Below the pieces are notes generated by a model that saw only the letters and a list, made by a program, of their open reading frames with translations, was not told the origin of the DNA and searched no databases. A stretch of 64,000 nucleotides of DNA from Notolepis coatsorum (taxonomy: Eukaryota > Chordata > Actinopteri > Aulopiformes > Paralepididae): the NCBI GenBank assembly GCA_963971535.1, contig OZ020586.1, positions 69,671,548 to 69,735,547 on the forward strand, given 5' to 3'. The position numbers were made by a program, and so were the translations under genes. Positions 33,276 to 44,909 of the stretch are shown in pieces. Position 1 is the first letter of the stretch. Each line of letters opens with the position of its first letter.

Positions 33276-33524
33276 ACAGGGTTCCGGGGGACCGGACCCG
33301 TGGCACTCAAAGTGTTAAGACAACGCTTTCAGTCTGCTCACCTCATTCCAATCCTTTTTATTGCTGCAAAATGTCATTGGCAAAAAATACGTTTTGAATA
33401 ATCTTCTCTCCATACTTGGCATCACTGTATCAATGCGGCGTGCAGAATATCACAATATATCGCTGTATGGAGTTTTCCCCCACCCCTAGCATTTATGCAT
33501 TTATGCCGCTGAATGAAGAGGCAA

Positions 33525-33910
33525 AGAGGATGATAGACTCTTTTGAAATGTGGACGCTGAGGAAGATGCTGAAGATAACATGGAAGGATAAGATCAAGAA
33601 TGAGGAGGTACTGAGAAGAGCGGATATGCAAGGAGGACAGCTGCTGGAGAGGTTGAAAAAGAGAAAGATGGAGTTGTGCTGGCATGTTCTGAGAGGATCC
33701 AGCGGGGAGATGTTCAAGAAGGTGGTGATGGGGAAGGTGGATGGAAAGAGAGGAAGTGGAAGACCAAGAAGAGGCTGGGTAGACGACGTCTGTGATTGGA
33801 GCGGAGTGAGAGGCGGAGTCACGGAGTTGGAGAGAAGAAGTGGGGACAGAATGGGTTGGAGAGTGATAGGCAACCTTCGGAACGAAGAAGCCACCTAATG
33901 ATGATGATTT
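33525..33910 (+). mobile_element. RTE-like LINE 3' end
   Basis: The frame has W-T-L-R-K-M-L-K-I-T-W-K-D-K-I-K-N-E-E-V-L, then G-S-G-R-P-R-R-G-W-V-D-D-V. This is the C-terminal signature common in RTE/Jockey-type ORF2 proteins. It stops at 33896-33898 and ends in a short (ATG)n tail. It is 5'-truncated and sits just outside the outer hAT element. Confidence 0.8.
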
Positions 33911-34063
33911 GGTTCACTGAAACATCTGTACCTTTGTTTCTACTCCGCAACTAAATAAAATACTTTAATATTGTAGTTTTGCATTTGTCTTGTTGTCTTG
34001 CAGGTAAATGTGCTGCATTGTGCAATGACATCTGATAAGGTGCACACAGGACAGCCTCCAGGT

Positions 34064-34307
34064 CAGTGGTGTGCACAGATAGGGCCGAAGGGGGGCTTGA
34101 GCCCCTGCCCTTTTGCCCCAAGTGCCTTCCCCCCCAACAAACGAATATATATATATAATTATTATTTTTCTCCCAAAATATGAAGACGGAAAAGTATACT
34201 ACTATCCACAAATAAAATAGACCTTATCAATTTAGGAAGTACCCCGCATGCACCCCCCCGCCCCCACCCGGCTTGAGCCCCTGCCCCCCAAATTGTGCAC
34301 GCCCCTG
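34064..34307. mobile_element. hAT MITE, 244 bp
   Basis: It begins CAGTGGTGTGCACAGAT and ends TTGTGCACGCCCCTG. CTCCAGGT flanks it exactly at 34056-34063 and 34308-34315. Subterminal GCTTGAGCCCCTGCCC occurs near both ends. Confidence 0.9.
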
Positions 34308-34450
34308 CTCCAGGTTGTTACTATTCATTACAATAACCACTTTTCCATAACATGGTTAATGGGGTTATGCCAGGGCCTGGCGCAGTTCATAATGTTGATA
34401 GCATGGTACCTTCCATCTATAATGGACAAGCCAGTGGAAAGTCTGGCTAG

Positions 34451-34733
34451 TAGGGCTGCACGATTTTGGGAAATAATCGAATTGCGATTATTCTGACAGA
34501 TATTGCGATTGCGATTTGCGATGCGATTATAACATATTTAAATTTTTTTTTACAAGAAGCATGTTGCTGCTTTCTGTAGTCGGGTCCCAACTGCAAAATT
34601 ACTGTATTACCCTGTATTATACACTTTTACTATCATGTAGACCAGGGGTAGGCAACCCTAGGCACGCGTGCCTGCATAGGCACGCGGGGGCATTTTCATA
34701 GGCACAGAGGGCAGCAGTAAAAAAAATAAATAA

Positions 34734-34784
<51 letters not shown>

Positions 34785-35969
34785 TGGCTTTGAAACATTA
34801 TAGTGAAATATTTTGCACTGTTGTCGCATTTATCTTGTTGAAATCCTCCCACAGGTTCTTTTTACTACCACATATTTAATTGAGACCCTTTATTTGTTTA
34901 TTATTTCAATTTAGCTGGAAATACATTGCTACATCATTCAGTAACATTTGCAGAGCCTATAACAAAAACATTATTACGGTCACCATTGTGACCAGTGGGA
35001 TTAATCAACACATTTTATTATTTATTTTTCTATTTCATGTTAAAAGCAATTTTTTTTTACTCAAAATGTGAATATTACCAAGTCAACTTGTGTTCTTAAA
35101 AAATTACAATAAACATAGTTTTATTAGGTTGAAATAATGTGGTTGTGTACTTATTTTTCTGTTAACTTATTATGGATTGAAAACTGAAAACCTTAATGCA
35201 CACTAACTGAACTCAATCTTTTTAAGTTCTGGTAACTTATTATTTTTTTTTTTCCAGTGTAGTCTTGCGATCAATCAAAACTTATTTACACGATATACCT
35301 CACATTCACCCTCCATTCACATCCTGGTGTTCTCCTGGTGTTCTCCATTAGGCCTGTAGGTGGAGCTATGACAGCACACGTACAGTACACACACCGATGG
35401 TGTGTGATGTGTCCAAAAATTAATGGGCAAATGTGAGTGAAATGGTTGCACTGTATGCAGCTATTTGTCTGCATTGCATCCCCCCCCCCCCAAGATTTAG
35501 GGTTGATAATAATATTGTTAATAATAACAATAACAATAATGATGTAATAATGTAAAAAATTATCATTAAAAAGACCTGATTATGAGAAAAAAAAATTACG
35601 ATGCATGGAATATTGTTGAGGCACACTAGTTACAACTATATTTCAAACAGGCACTCCATGTCAAAAAGGTTGCTGACCCCTGATGTAGACTATTCTGCTT
35701 TGTGTTTACATGTGATGTATTGTATACATGCACATTTATTATGTTCTTGTGTGATGTATCGCACATTTTATTGCTGTGTGATGTATTGCAAATGTTATTG
35801 CTGTCATCTTGGCCAGGTCTACCTTGCAAAGGAGATCTTGTATCTCAATGGGACTTCCTGGTTAAAAAAAAAAAAAAAAAAAAAAAATTAATTGCAGGCC
35901 TGGCGATTTGATAATTGCATCATTCCAAATCGCGATTTCGATTAAAAAACGATTAATCGTGCAGCCCTA
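34451..35969. mobile_element. hAT element, host of a second hAT
   Basis: It starts TAGGGCTGCACGATTTTGG and ends ATTAATCGTGCAGCCCTA. CTGGCTAG flanks it exactly at 34443-34450 and 35970-35977. Subterminal GATTGCGATT repeats are present. The interior is mostly the nested element at 34643-35682. Confidence 0.92.
34643..35682. mobile_element. hAT element nested in 34451-35969
   Basis: It starts CAGGGGTAGGCAACCC and ends AAAGGTTGCTGACCCCTG. ATGTAGAC flanks it exactly at 34635-34642 and 35683-35690. It contains a (TA)n run and no transposase frame. Confidence 0.92.
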
Positions 35970-36111
35970 CTGGCTAGGTGGTATAATAGTGACCAAATTG
36001 AACAACGTAGATGTTATAGAGGGGATAGGAAGGATAGAGAAGTCAGGGTTTCCAGACAAATTGAAGTTATGGTGTTTGCAGTTTGGTTTATTCCTTTAAG
36101 TTGATGTGGAC

Positions 36112-36366
36112 AAGGCGGCTAAGTGGCGCAGTGGGCAAGGCACTCGCCACTAATGCAGGAGATGCTGGGTTCGAGCCCAGCTCTCGGCATTGCTACCAGC
36201 TTGGCTGGTCGTTCATACTAACACAATTGGCAGTGTTAGGGGTGGAAAGCTGGTGGGTGGGGATCGGACGTTGTGGACAGCGACTCCTACAGGTCGGTTT
36301 GTGCGCCTGCGCAGCAGAATCAGGAAGCAACAGGGGCGGCATGTCCCTCCCACGCAGACCCCCGAC
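36112..36366 (+). mobile_element. tRNA-derived SINE, 3'-truncated
   Basis: The head is GGCGGCTAAGTGGCGCAGTG (A-box-like), then GGGTTCGAGCCCAGC (B box), then the body shared with 149-606. The 3' part is missing because a MITE and a transposase remnant abut it. Confidence 0.8.
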
Positions 36367-36535
36367 TAGGGATGGGTACCTTTCACATTTGAACCGATAC
36401 CGGTACCAGTACCTGTGAATCGATACCGGTACCCAACGGTACCTTTTTTCGGTTTCTCACTTGATTCGATACTCGGTAGTACCGACGTGTTTCGGTTCGG
36501 TGCCTCAAAAGTACCGAATTCGGTACCCATCCCTA
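36367..36535. mobile_element. Short TIR element (MITE), 169 bp
   Basis: It starts TAGGGATGGGTACC and ends GGTACCCATCCCTA, with further internal GGTACC symmetry. The termini are hAT-like, but no matching 8-bp flanks are seen. It separates the SINE from the Harbinger fragment. Confidence 0.7.
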
Positions 36536-37483
36536 CGCAGGAAGACCACATTCATGAAGCTGTGTGACATCCTTCGGCCCCATCTACAAAGAGATGCAAC
36601 CAGGTTCAGAAGTCCAGTCCCTGTGGAACAGCGTGTGGCCATATGCATTTGGAGATTGGCCACCAACGTGGAGTATAGGTCCATTTCCCACTTATTTGGT
36701 ATTGGTATAGCTTGTGCTATAACCAATCATGTTGCCTCTGTAATTGTGGACAAGTTGCTCTCCCTAATTAGAACACCATCTGAACATGAATTTAAGATCA
36801 TCGTTCAAGGTTTCAGTGACCGTTGGGGTTTCCCACAATGTGGAGGGGCTATTGATGAGACACATATTGGCATTTTAGCTCCACCAGACAGCCCTGCAGA
36901 GTACTATAACCGTAAGGGGTTCTACTCCGTCACTCTGCAAGGTGTGGTAGACCATCGGTCGAGGTTCTGGGACATAAATGTGGGTTGGCCAGGCAGAGTG
37001 CATGACGCAAGAGTGTTTGGGAATTCCAGTGTTTATGACAGGGGTAAGAGTGGCACACTGTTTCCCAATCTCACAAAGAGGATTGTGGGCGTAGATGTAC
37101 CGGTGGTGATGTTAGGTGATGCTGCCTACCCACTCCTCACATGGTCGATGAAACCATACCCTGAAGGCAATGCAACTCCTGCACAGAAAACCTTCAACTA
37201 CCGGCTCAGCAAAGCATGCATGTCCGTGGAGAGGGCATTTGGCTGTCTCAAGGGAAGATGGCAGTGTTTGATGAAGAGATACGATTGCCACATTGAATAG
37301 ATCAACACCACCATAACAGTTTGCTGCATACTTCACAATTTTTGTGAGGTAAACAATGACGAATATGCTGACGACTTTGACGTTTGCAGAGACAATGAAG
37401 CGGCTGAATGGAATCCCCTCCAGGCAAACACCACTGCCACCGCCACAAGAGATGCCTTGTGCTCCTACTTCCCCAATGCTTAA
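36536..37483 (+). pseudogene. PIF/Harbinger (HARBI1-like) transposase, broken
   Basis: DDE transposase of the PIF/Harbinger superfamily, which cuts and pastes DNA in the nucleus. The frame begins inside the protein (R-K-T-T-F-M-K-L-C-D-I-L-R-P) without its natural start, so the N-terminus is lost. The acidic triad is visible: D in GGAIDETHI (about 36854), D in MLGDAAYPL (about 37118), E in VERAFGCLKGRW (about 37229). YYNRKGFYSV and WPGRVHDARVF are family hallmarks. One TAG at 37298-37300 interrupts the frame; it then stays open in frame (L-H-N-F-C-E) to a TAA at 37481-37483. Terminal repeats and the partner Myb-like protein were not found. Confidence 0.9.
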
Positions 37484-37780
37484 AGGCCCAGACAAATCAA
37501 ACCGCACTACATGGGTGATATCATACAGTGACACACTCAAAGGGCTTTCTAGAATGTCACATTGTGGTGAAACAAATGTGTACTCTTGTTATTTGATGGT
37601 TCCTTCTCTCGACACATTTTCTGTTGGAGTGTTGTTCCGCCCTGTTTTACTGTTGGGTCAAGTATCTATTGTCAGTATTATAACATTAATCTTGTGCACT
37701 ATTTTAGTCAATAAATGTATATTTTACAATCAGTGTGGACCTTATTGGTTTAGAACAGAAACAGACAAAATACTGGTTAA

Positions 37781-38701
37781 CTCATTCAGGGCCAACAGCG
37801 CCCTCTGCTGATGGCCGTTCTGGGCCAACGCTTTATCCAATGGAGAATAGGACTTATTTGCGAGTGCTTAAAACATATCAAATATAATAGCAATAGATCT
37901 AAATAACAGTGATCGGCAATGAGTTGCTTCCAGTCAACATGCACGAAACAGATCCTTTTTTCATACATTTCCATTTTATACCGTGATGAATATCAATATA
38001 TTTCTAGGGCGTTCTGTCTCATCTCAATAAACTCCAGCAAATCGAGCTTAAATGTATTTCCTTAGAAAGCGTGCCATTTGTCGCTTGATTTATGAATCGT
38101 TTTCAAATAAATTATTATAACTAGATTATCGATAGTATATGTGTCCTCATGCACGAAGAGAAGCGGGGTCTGAAAAATCGCTTCTCCGTACTTTGGTCGG
38201 CGCGAACCTCACACACACACGCTCCGATGGCGGAGAAAGGTACATCTGATTACCCCAAGATTCGTAACATAAAGGCCTTACCTCACATCTGATGTCATGC
38301 AAAAAGATTAATCCAATTCCTGATCGCCATTCCAAATATCGATTGCGTCCATTGATCCAACGTTATAGTCCAAAAAAAATAATCCACGCTGCTCCCAGTC
38401 AATGCAATAGTATCCAGCTGCATGCCCGAGAAGTAAAACCTGGACCTGACTTATTTTTTTGATGCACAGTCCCAGCCAATCCAATCCAATGATGTGCAAT
38501 ACCATCCGGGAGACGATAGGCGGCGGTATTTTCCCTTTGCAAGCTCAGACCCATTCCCAATGATAACGTCAGGCTGGATGGATGAAAAGTTTATGGATAT
38601 CGCTAATAAAAGAAATATCGATTAAAACCCGAGATTTCTCGGGTTTGGCGCCCAGAGCATGGCGAGTTAACCCGGACTATCTTGGTTTGGCCTCCAGTGA
38701 G
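37781..38701. mobile_element. TTAA-flanked (piggyBac-like) element
   Basis: TTAA at 37777-37780 and 38702-38705 brackets termini CTCATTCAGGGCCA and TGGCCTCCAGTGAG, which are imperfect inverted repeats. Its sequence is related in reverse to the left part of 29319-33314. No transposase frame. Confidence 0.75.
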
Positions 38702-39019
38702 TTAATGACTGCAATGTTTTAATCAATCAATATCTTCAAAAAACAGTGTTCACTGTTTAAGGCACGGTTGGGGGACACCATAAACAAAATGCTGTCAAAA
38801 AAAGAAGCATTGGTCTCACACAAGGTGCCTAAAATTTGCATTGTTTCCCACAGGAATGAACAACACAACTGGATACCAATTACCTTCCATTTGCAATCTG
38901 CCTTTTCAGTAAACAAACAAGATTTAACCATTGCAACTTATTCAAAACAGTGTTCACACACCTTGCATTAAACCATGTAGGGTAAAAATAGTATTCAAAA
39001 AACAAAACTGCAATATATA

Positions 39020-39900
39020 CTCTGTAGTGTATCTCTAGTGAGTCTCTGTATCTCTGTAGTGTTCGTCAGACTGGATCTCTCTGTAGTGCATCTCTAGTGT
39101 GTGTATCTCTGTAGTGTATCTCTAGTGTCTGTATCTCTCTGTAGTGTCTGTGTGACCTATTGTCTGTGTCTACCAATTAACTTCCATTTGCAATCTGCTT
39201 TTTCAGTAAACAAACCAGATTTAACCATTGTAACTTCTTCAAAACAGTGTTCACAATCACACACCTTACATGAAAACATGTAGGGTCAAAGTAGTATTCA
39301 AAAAACAAAACTGCAATATATATATATATATATATATATACTAGGGATGCTCGATATTGGCTTTTTTACCGATACCGATATTCCGATATTGTCCAACTCT
39401 TAATTTCCGATACCGATATCAACCGATATCAACCGATACCGATATATGCAGGGTTTCCCCGTCCAAAAAACTGAATAATTTCAGGTAACTAATAATTTCA
39501 CTGGATATATATATAACAAATATTGTTATTGTTTTTTTTTGTTTTTAAACCGATACCGATATTTTCCGATATCACATTTTACTGCCGATATCGGCCGATA
39601 ATATCGGTCGGCCGATAATATCGGACATCCCTAATATATACTCTGTAGTGTATCACTAGTGTATCTCTAGTGTCTGTGTCAGTCTGTATCTCTCTATAGT
39701 GTATCTCTCTGTAGTGTGTGTCTGTATATCTCTGTAGTGTGTGTGTCTATAGTGTATCTCTCTGTAGTGTGTGTCTGTATATCTCTGTAGTGTATGTGTG
39801 TCTATAGTGTATTTCTATTGTCGGTGTCTCTCTGTAGTGTCTGTGTCTCTCTGTAGTGTCTGTGTCTCTCTGTAGTGTCTGTATCTCTCTGTAGTGTCTA
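39020..39900. repeat. Degenerate CTCTGTAGTGT minisatellite
   Basis: Irregular repeats of TATCTCTCTGTAGTGTCTGT and variants, split by the hAT MITE at 39342-39633. Two related blocks with CCATTTGCAATCTGCCTTTT lie near 38888 and 39183, showing a larger duplication of about 295 bp. Confidence 0.7.
39342..39633. mobile_element. hAT MITE, 292 bp
   Basis: It starts TAGGGATGCTCGATATTGG and ends AATATCGGACATCCCTA. ATATATAC flanks both sides (39334-39341 and 39634-39641); the left flank is in a (TA)n run, so that match is less informative. Many CCGATACCGATA subterminal motifs are present. Confidence 0.8.
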
Positions 39901-39902
39901 TG

Positions 39903-41250
39903 CAGGGAACAAACTTAACATTTCGACTTACCAGCCATTTGGCTGGTAGATTTTTAAAAGTACCAGCCGGGCAGATTTTTTACTAGCCAAAAATTATAAA
40001 TAGCTTTTTAGTATATCGCCATGTGTTATTATTACATATAATACTCTCATATGCTTTTTATTTTTATTTTTTTAAACTTTATTTTTTAGCGTTTATCGCT
40101 TTTCTGGTCAAGCATGACCGACAGTTGTAGGGTGAAACGGGAGAGAGAGCAGGGGGAGACATTCGGCAAATGACGGCGAGTCCGGGAATCGAACTCGGAG
40201 TCAACCAGATCCGTGACGCAGCACGGAGTCCCGCGACGCAGCGCGGTAACATGGTGTGCTACTGGAGCACCCCCATATGCTATTTTCAATTAATATCATA
40301 AACATAAGGAATATTAGCATAATTTTGAGTGGACTGAAGGAATGAGTCAGCGTTAATAGTTTTAAATGCAAATAATTGATTGAAACATAGAACTGGGGTC
40401 GGGACACACACACACTGTGTTTCAACTCACCACCCCCGCATCATATTGTAGTCTGTCTTCAAACTTCCACTCCTCTCAACATTTTTTATATTTGAATATC
40501 AACATTATCTGTCCATCCTCAGTAATCCTCAGTTTACTATAATATACTCCTGTCCTGAGTCCTGACTAGTGACTCCGTCGTCTTTCCAAACGCACGCACA
40601 CACACACAGGGAAGGGGAGAGTGCCCCCCCCCCCCCCCCATTTCCCTTTCCTCAGTGCTGTTCACTATGGCTCTGCCTCGTCTGATCATCAGGATTAGCT
40701 TGTTAGCTGACGTTAACGTTGTAGTGATTGGTACATAAACGTTAATTTCGGGCGATGTGGGCATAAAGGAATGGCGACGGTGCAAAGCATGTAGATGCAT
40801 TGGACTCGTGAGAAGAAAAAAAACATCACAGACTTATTTTTCGCGCGCACTGCTGTGTTAACGCTGCTCTGTTTACAACGCTGCTCTGTTTTCAAGAAAC
40901 AACACGGACTGGGCGGAAATCATATGACTCGCGGAGTTGCTAGAGGGTTTTCAAAATAAGAGTATCATATTAACCTGAACGTTGCTAGCTGCCGGAGCCC
41001 AGATATTATGACTGGATCTGCGCTTGGGGCAGCAATGAGACCCGCACAGGATTTTCAAAATAAGAGTATCGATATGAATTACACGCCAGCTGGCGGGCAG
41101 ACTATTATTTTTAGATGGATGATTGTAATGTAATTGAGTAAAAGTACAAGTATACAAACCTAATAATACTAGAGTAAAGTACAAATCCCCCAAAACAGTA
41201 CTTAAGTATTGTAACAAAGTACAATTACTCAAGTACTTCCCTGCACGGTA
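39903..41250. mobile_element. hAT-like element, composite
   Basis: It starts CAGGGAACAAACTTAACATT with CCAGCCATTTGGCTGG just inside, and probably ends ACTCAAGTACTTCCCTG near 41242. The interior 40920-41100 is related to 1765-1940 (TTTTCAAAATAAGAGTATC, GACCCGCACAG). No target duplication is found. It hosts a SINE at 40079-40275. Confidence 0.55.
40079..40275 (-). mobile_element. tRNA-derived SINE (reverse)
   Basis: Same family as 11120-11302. The reverse strand has a GGGGTGCTCCAGTAGCA head, a GTTCGATTCCCGG B box and a GATAAACGC 3' region. Confidence 0.6.
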
Positions 41251-41477
41251 GTCTGTGTTACTGGTGTTACTCTGTGTTCAGGCTCCACTGAGCACATTAC
41301 TTGCCCACACCGGTGGATTTTCTAAACGTTTTATCAAGCGTGTAATTATAACGTTTGACAGCAGTTATTTTTAGGTTTCACTTTCACTTAGTTTTAACTT
41401 CGTGAAGGCGAGAAAGAAGGCTCTAGAGACGACACGCTACATAACGATAGTGGAGGATTCTGAAATATTTCAGATTA

Positions 41478-42176
41478 AACCGTGCACTTCTACACAGCCA
41501 TCATTGAGTCCATCCTCACCTCCTCCATCACAGTATGGTATGCTGCAGCCACGGCCAAGGACAAGGGCAGGCTGCAGCGTGTCATTCACTCTGCTGAGAA
41601 GGTGATCGGCTGCAATCTGCCACCTCTCCAGGTCCTGTACGCCTCCAGGACCCTGAAGTGTGCAGGTAAGATTGTGGCCGACCCCTTCCACCCCGGTCAG
41701 GGCAAAATCCTCATGCCAAAAGAACAGCTTCTTCTACCCCTCTGCAGTGAGCCTCATCAACAAGGCTTTGGACCCCCACTGACACCCCACTGTGTTACAT
41801 TAACACACCCTTACTGGACTATATATTTTGATATACAGTCAAGACTCTTCATACTTGTTCATACTTCACTGTTCATTCTTTTTGCACATTATTGTTCAAT
41901 TGCACAGCCATGGTAAATATTCCATCCCACTGTATTGTTATTTTTATTCTAATTAGTACTTGAGCACAATTGTACAGCCCTGGCCTATTTAATTTTATAA
42001 TTCTATTCTATTGTGCTTCTATTTTAATTTAGTTTATATTCCATTTTATCTTATTCTACCGTAATTGTCTGTCCGTTAATGTCGCACCAAATGCCCAAAT
42101 TTTGTTGGGCACAAATGCCCAAAATGTGTAAACTACTTGGCAAGAAAGACCTTTCTGATTTCTGATTCTGAGCAGA
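41478..42176 (+). mobile_element. LINE ORF2 3' end
   Basis: It encodes E-S-I-L-T-S-S-I-T-V-W-Y-A-A-A-T-A-K-D-K, then L-Q-R-V-I-H-S-A-E-K-V-I-G-C. This is a C-terminal ORF2 segment of a Rex-like LINE. The 3' tail is TTTCTGATTTCTGATTCTGA. It interrupts the left arm of the composite. Confidence 0.75.
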
Positions 42177-42567
42177 GAAAGCTGGACTGGAAACGAGCTC
42201 AGAGGACCAGTCCAGACCAGCAACAGATCGACTGGAAACAAGCTCAGAGGACCCAGTCCAGACCAGCAACAGATCGACTGGAGAGGAGCTCAGAGGACCA
42301 GACCAGCTCAGAGGAGCTCAGAGGACCAGTCCAGACCAGCTCAGAGGACCAGTCCAGACCGCGTGAATATTAAAGGCAACCAACTTGTGTTCGGCTTTTC
42401 TCTGACTGGCCGCGCCCCCCCCGCCCCCACTCGCAGGCAAGCGCAGTCGTCCCACGTCCCAAATGAAATCCAAGGAGCGCAAGCGAGCAGCAGCGCGGGC
42501 AACCAACTTGTGTACCATGGGCTGCTGTTCCAACGCACTTGTGTTGGGCTGCTGTTTCACAGAGAGG

Positions 42568-42700
42568 GACCCTGATGTAAACAAGACGAAAGTCTTTCTC
42601 TGGTCTGCATCCCCTTAACAATTGTGTGTATTGAGCTGTACACTGTATTGTACCCATTCTGCAATCTGTTAATAAAGTTTTCAATCAATCAATCAATCAC
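42568..42700 (+). mobile_element. LINE family A 3' tail
   Basis: GACCCTGATGTAAACAAGAC through TTAATAAAGTTTTCAATCAA and (TCAA)n. This is a severely 5'-truncated insertion of about 130 bases. Confidence 0.85.
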
Positions 42701-43132
42701 TTGTGTATAAACAAAGCCCATACAGTTATGAAATGCGCTGAACTAGAAAGCGTAACGTTATTATGTTTCGCGTTCCATTGATTAACGCCATTACCTGCTG
42801 TGCTGTAGGAAGCAGAGGTACAGTAGGTGTAGGTTACATGTTTAATCAAAGCCCATACAATTTTTTAGATGAATGATTGTGGATATAATATAGAAAACAC
42901 ATCATTATGATATTGTCAGAGGGAGAGGCATGACTTCGCGACAGCCATATTAGACACTCACTGTACATCAGTGTGGAACTGTAACGTTATATGTTATTTC
43001 GCCCGTGGAGGCTGCTGAGCCTGAAGCGCTAGCGGGGCGACGCGGTGGTTTATCCCCGGCTTCCGTGCGCCGCCGCCGGCTTGATACGGCTTCAGCAGCA
43101 GCAGCGGCGGTGCTCTGTTGTAGGAAGCCCTT

Positions 43133-43306
43133 CAATGACAGCGGCGCGCTCTCATATTTTGCGAATGCATAAACTATATCTTAAATTATGGCTATGTGTC
43201 TAATATGGCTGTCGCTTATCAATGACTTCGCGACAGCCATATTAGACACATCGCCATAATTTAAGATATAGTTTATGCATTCGCAAATATGAGAGCTCTG
43301 TCATTG
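43133..43306. repeat. Near-perfect hairpin, 80-bp arms
   Basis: Left arm 43133-43215 and right arm 43230-43306 are inverted copies around a spacer of about 14 bases. They share GCGAATGCATAAACTATATC and GTCTAATATGGCTGTCGC and their complements. A partial third copy is near 42932-42965 and a single arm is at 33160-33275. Confidence 0.85.
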
Positions 43307-44023
43307 AAGTGGATGGTGGCAGCATTACTAACAGTAGCGATTTTTATTGTTTTGTCATGATGACCAAACATAATCCCAACATAGATAGGAGGTGTACTGT
43401 ATGTCAAATGTCGGTCATGTGGTGGAAGAGTTTAGTACAGTCACACAACAGAACACCGCTGTAGTACAGTCACACAACAGAACCCAGCGCTCCTGCCGTG
43501 TCTCTCTTGCCGCAAGGGCGTGTGCTAGTGGATTGATTGATTGGCCGTGTGGCCAATCAGAGAAACGCTGAACGAAAAGCTGAACACAAGTTGGTTGCCT
43601 TTAATATTCACGCGTCCAGACCAGCAACAGTATGTGTGCACGATGCACTAAATAAGGCTGCAACTGCATTGGCCGTCCGTCAATTAACAGATGGATTGGA
43701 AGGTATTACTGTCCATTGGTAAATCTTTTAAAATTAGAACCTAAAATTAACTCCGTCTGTCCAACAAATGGATACTAATCATTGATATAATGTTAAAGAT
43801 CAAAGTAAGCGCTCTACAGATATTGAGCGTCATTTTGTAAAATGTCCGGTATCACCGGTAATACCGGTGTTGTCATGAGTTTGTTAGTCATGGGAAACTC
43901 CACATCACCATGGCAACCCTACACAGAACCTAAAACTAGAAAGATGCATTCAGCAGAGCGCAAATCTCTACCAGGCGGTAGCCTGCACCCGTCATTAAAA
44001 ATGAAGCAGATGGTGGTTATGAC

Positions 44024-44744
44024 TAGGGATGCACCGATCCAACTTTATTTTTTATTATATATATTTTTTTCTCTTTTTTTTGTATTATTTCTTTTCTTTT
44101 TTTTAATCTCATTCATTCCATAAGAACGTAGAATAAACATTTACACTTTTTTTTAAATGGTCCATTTGCATGTTCTTGGTATCTGATTCTAGGGACATCT
44201 ATGAATCTCAGGGAATGTATTCCCAGTGTCAGAAATACTGTGTATGTTATGTTACTAGGCTTGAGTAAATTGTAATGAACCAAATGAGAATATCAATTCA
44301 ATTTGACTGTGAATAACACCATGCTAAAATTGACCAGACCTGAAAAATCTAAGCAAATGAATAAATGGAAGATGATTAAACAGAAGGTTTTGTAGATACA
44401 GTACTGAATTCTGCCATCCGGACACATGCAATTTGAAATACGATTATAGAATATCAGGCCTAAAATGGTTATGTGATTAAAATGCGTTTAATTAGATTAA
44501 TTAATTACAAATCCTGTAATTAATTAGATTTAAAAAATGTATCGCCTGACAGCACTAGTAAATACCCATTGTTCAATTAATAAACTGTATGCCTCACTGT
44601 GTGGAAGAGACTGGGATCATTATTTTGTGCAAGGCAACATCAGGCTTGACTTAAAACATTACTTTCCTAACTTAGTGAAACTAAATGTAACAAACACACA
44701 GATATAAATGTACTGAATTGTTATTTCTTATTTTATTTCTTATA

Positions 44745-44819
<75 letters not shown>

Positions 44820-44909
44820 AACATTCTGATATATATATATTTTTTTTACCGATACCCGATCCAGCTATTTTAGTGATATCGGGGCCGATATCGGATCGGT
44901 GCATCCCTA
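44024..44909. mobile_element. hAT element with exact 8-bp duplication
   Basis: It starts TAGGGATGCACCGATCC and ends GGATCGGTGCATCCCTA, inverted repeats of 17 bases. GTTATGAC flanks it exactly at 44016-44023 and 44910-44917. It contains a long (TA)n run (about 44745-44815) and no transposase. Confidence 0.95.

Larger units (their letters stand above)
29319..33314. mobile_element. TTAA-flanked (piggyBac-like) element, heavily nested
   Basis: TTAA at 29315-29318 and 33315-33318 brackets inverted termini CACTTTGAGTGCCA. Segments near 29665 (TTTGGAATGGCGATCAGGAA) and 29890 recur in reverse at 38090-38345 inside the TTAA element 37781-38701, so the two are family members. No transposase is recognised. 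Later insertions inside it include a hAT-like element, a Rex-like LINE and a second LINE end. Confidence 0.75.
26385..33488. mobile_element. Outer hAT-like element hosting nested insertions
   Basis: The left end TATGGGTGGGAATCACC pairs with the right end CCCCCACCCCTA. The flanks GTATTTAT (26377-26384) and GCATTTAT (33489-33496) match at seven of eight bases. After removing the hAT at 26491-29284 and the TTAA element at 29319-33314, little of the original is left. It lies in the presumed intron of gene 3, about 180 bp from the finger exon. Confidence 0.6.
42361..43613. mobile_element. TIR element with 9-bp target duplication
   Basis: The inverted termini GCGTGAATATTAAAGGCAAC...GTTGCCTTTAATATTCACGC extend about 50 bases. 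GTCCAGACC flanks it exactly at 42352-42360 and 43614-43622. Nine-base duplications are characteristic of Mutator-like elements, so that class is inferred. No transposase. Nested inside are a LINE-A tail and the hairpin at 43133-43306. Confidence 0.8.

Noticed and set aside
33416-33898. Host gene encoding a 160-residue protein
   Set aside because: The sequence carries the RTE-type ORF2 C-terminal signature and a short-repeat tail; the N-terminal part of the frame is unrelated transposon sequence.
36112-36190. tRNA gene
   Set aside because: A and B boxes are present but the sequence continues into a SINE body shared with other copies, with no proper acceptor stem.
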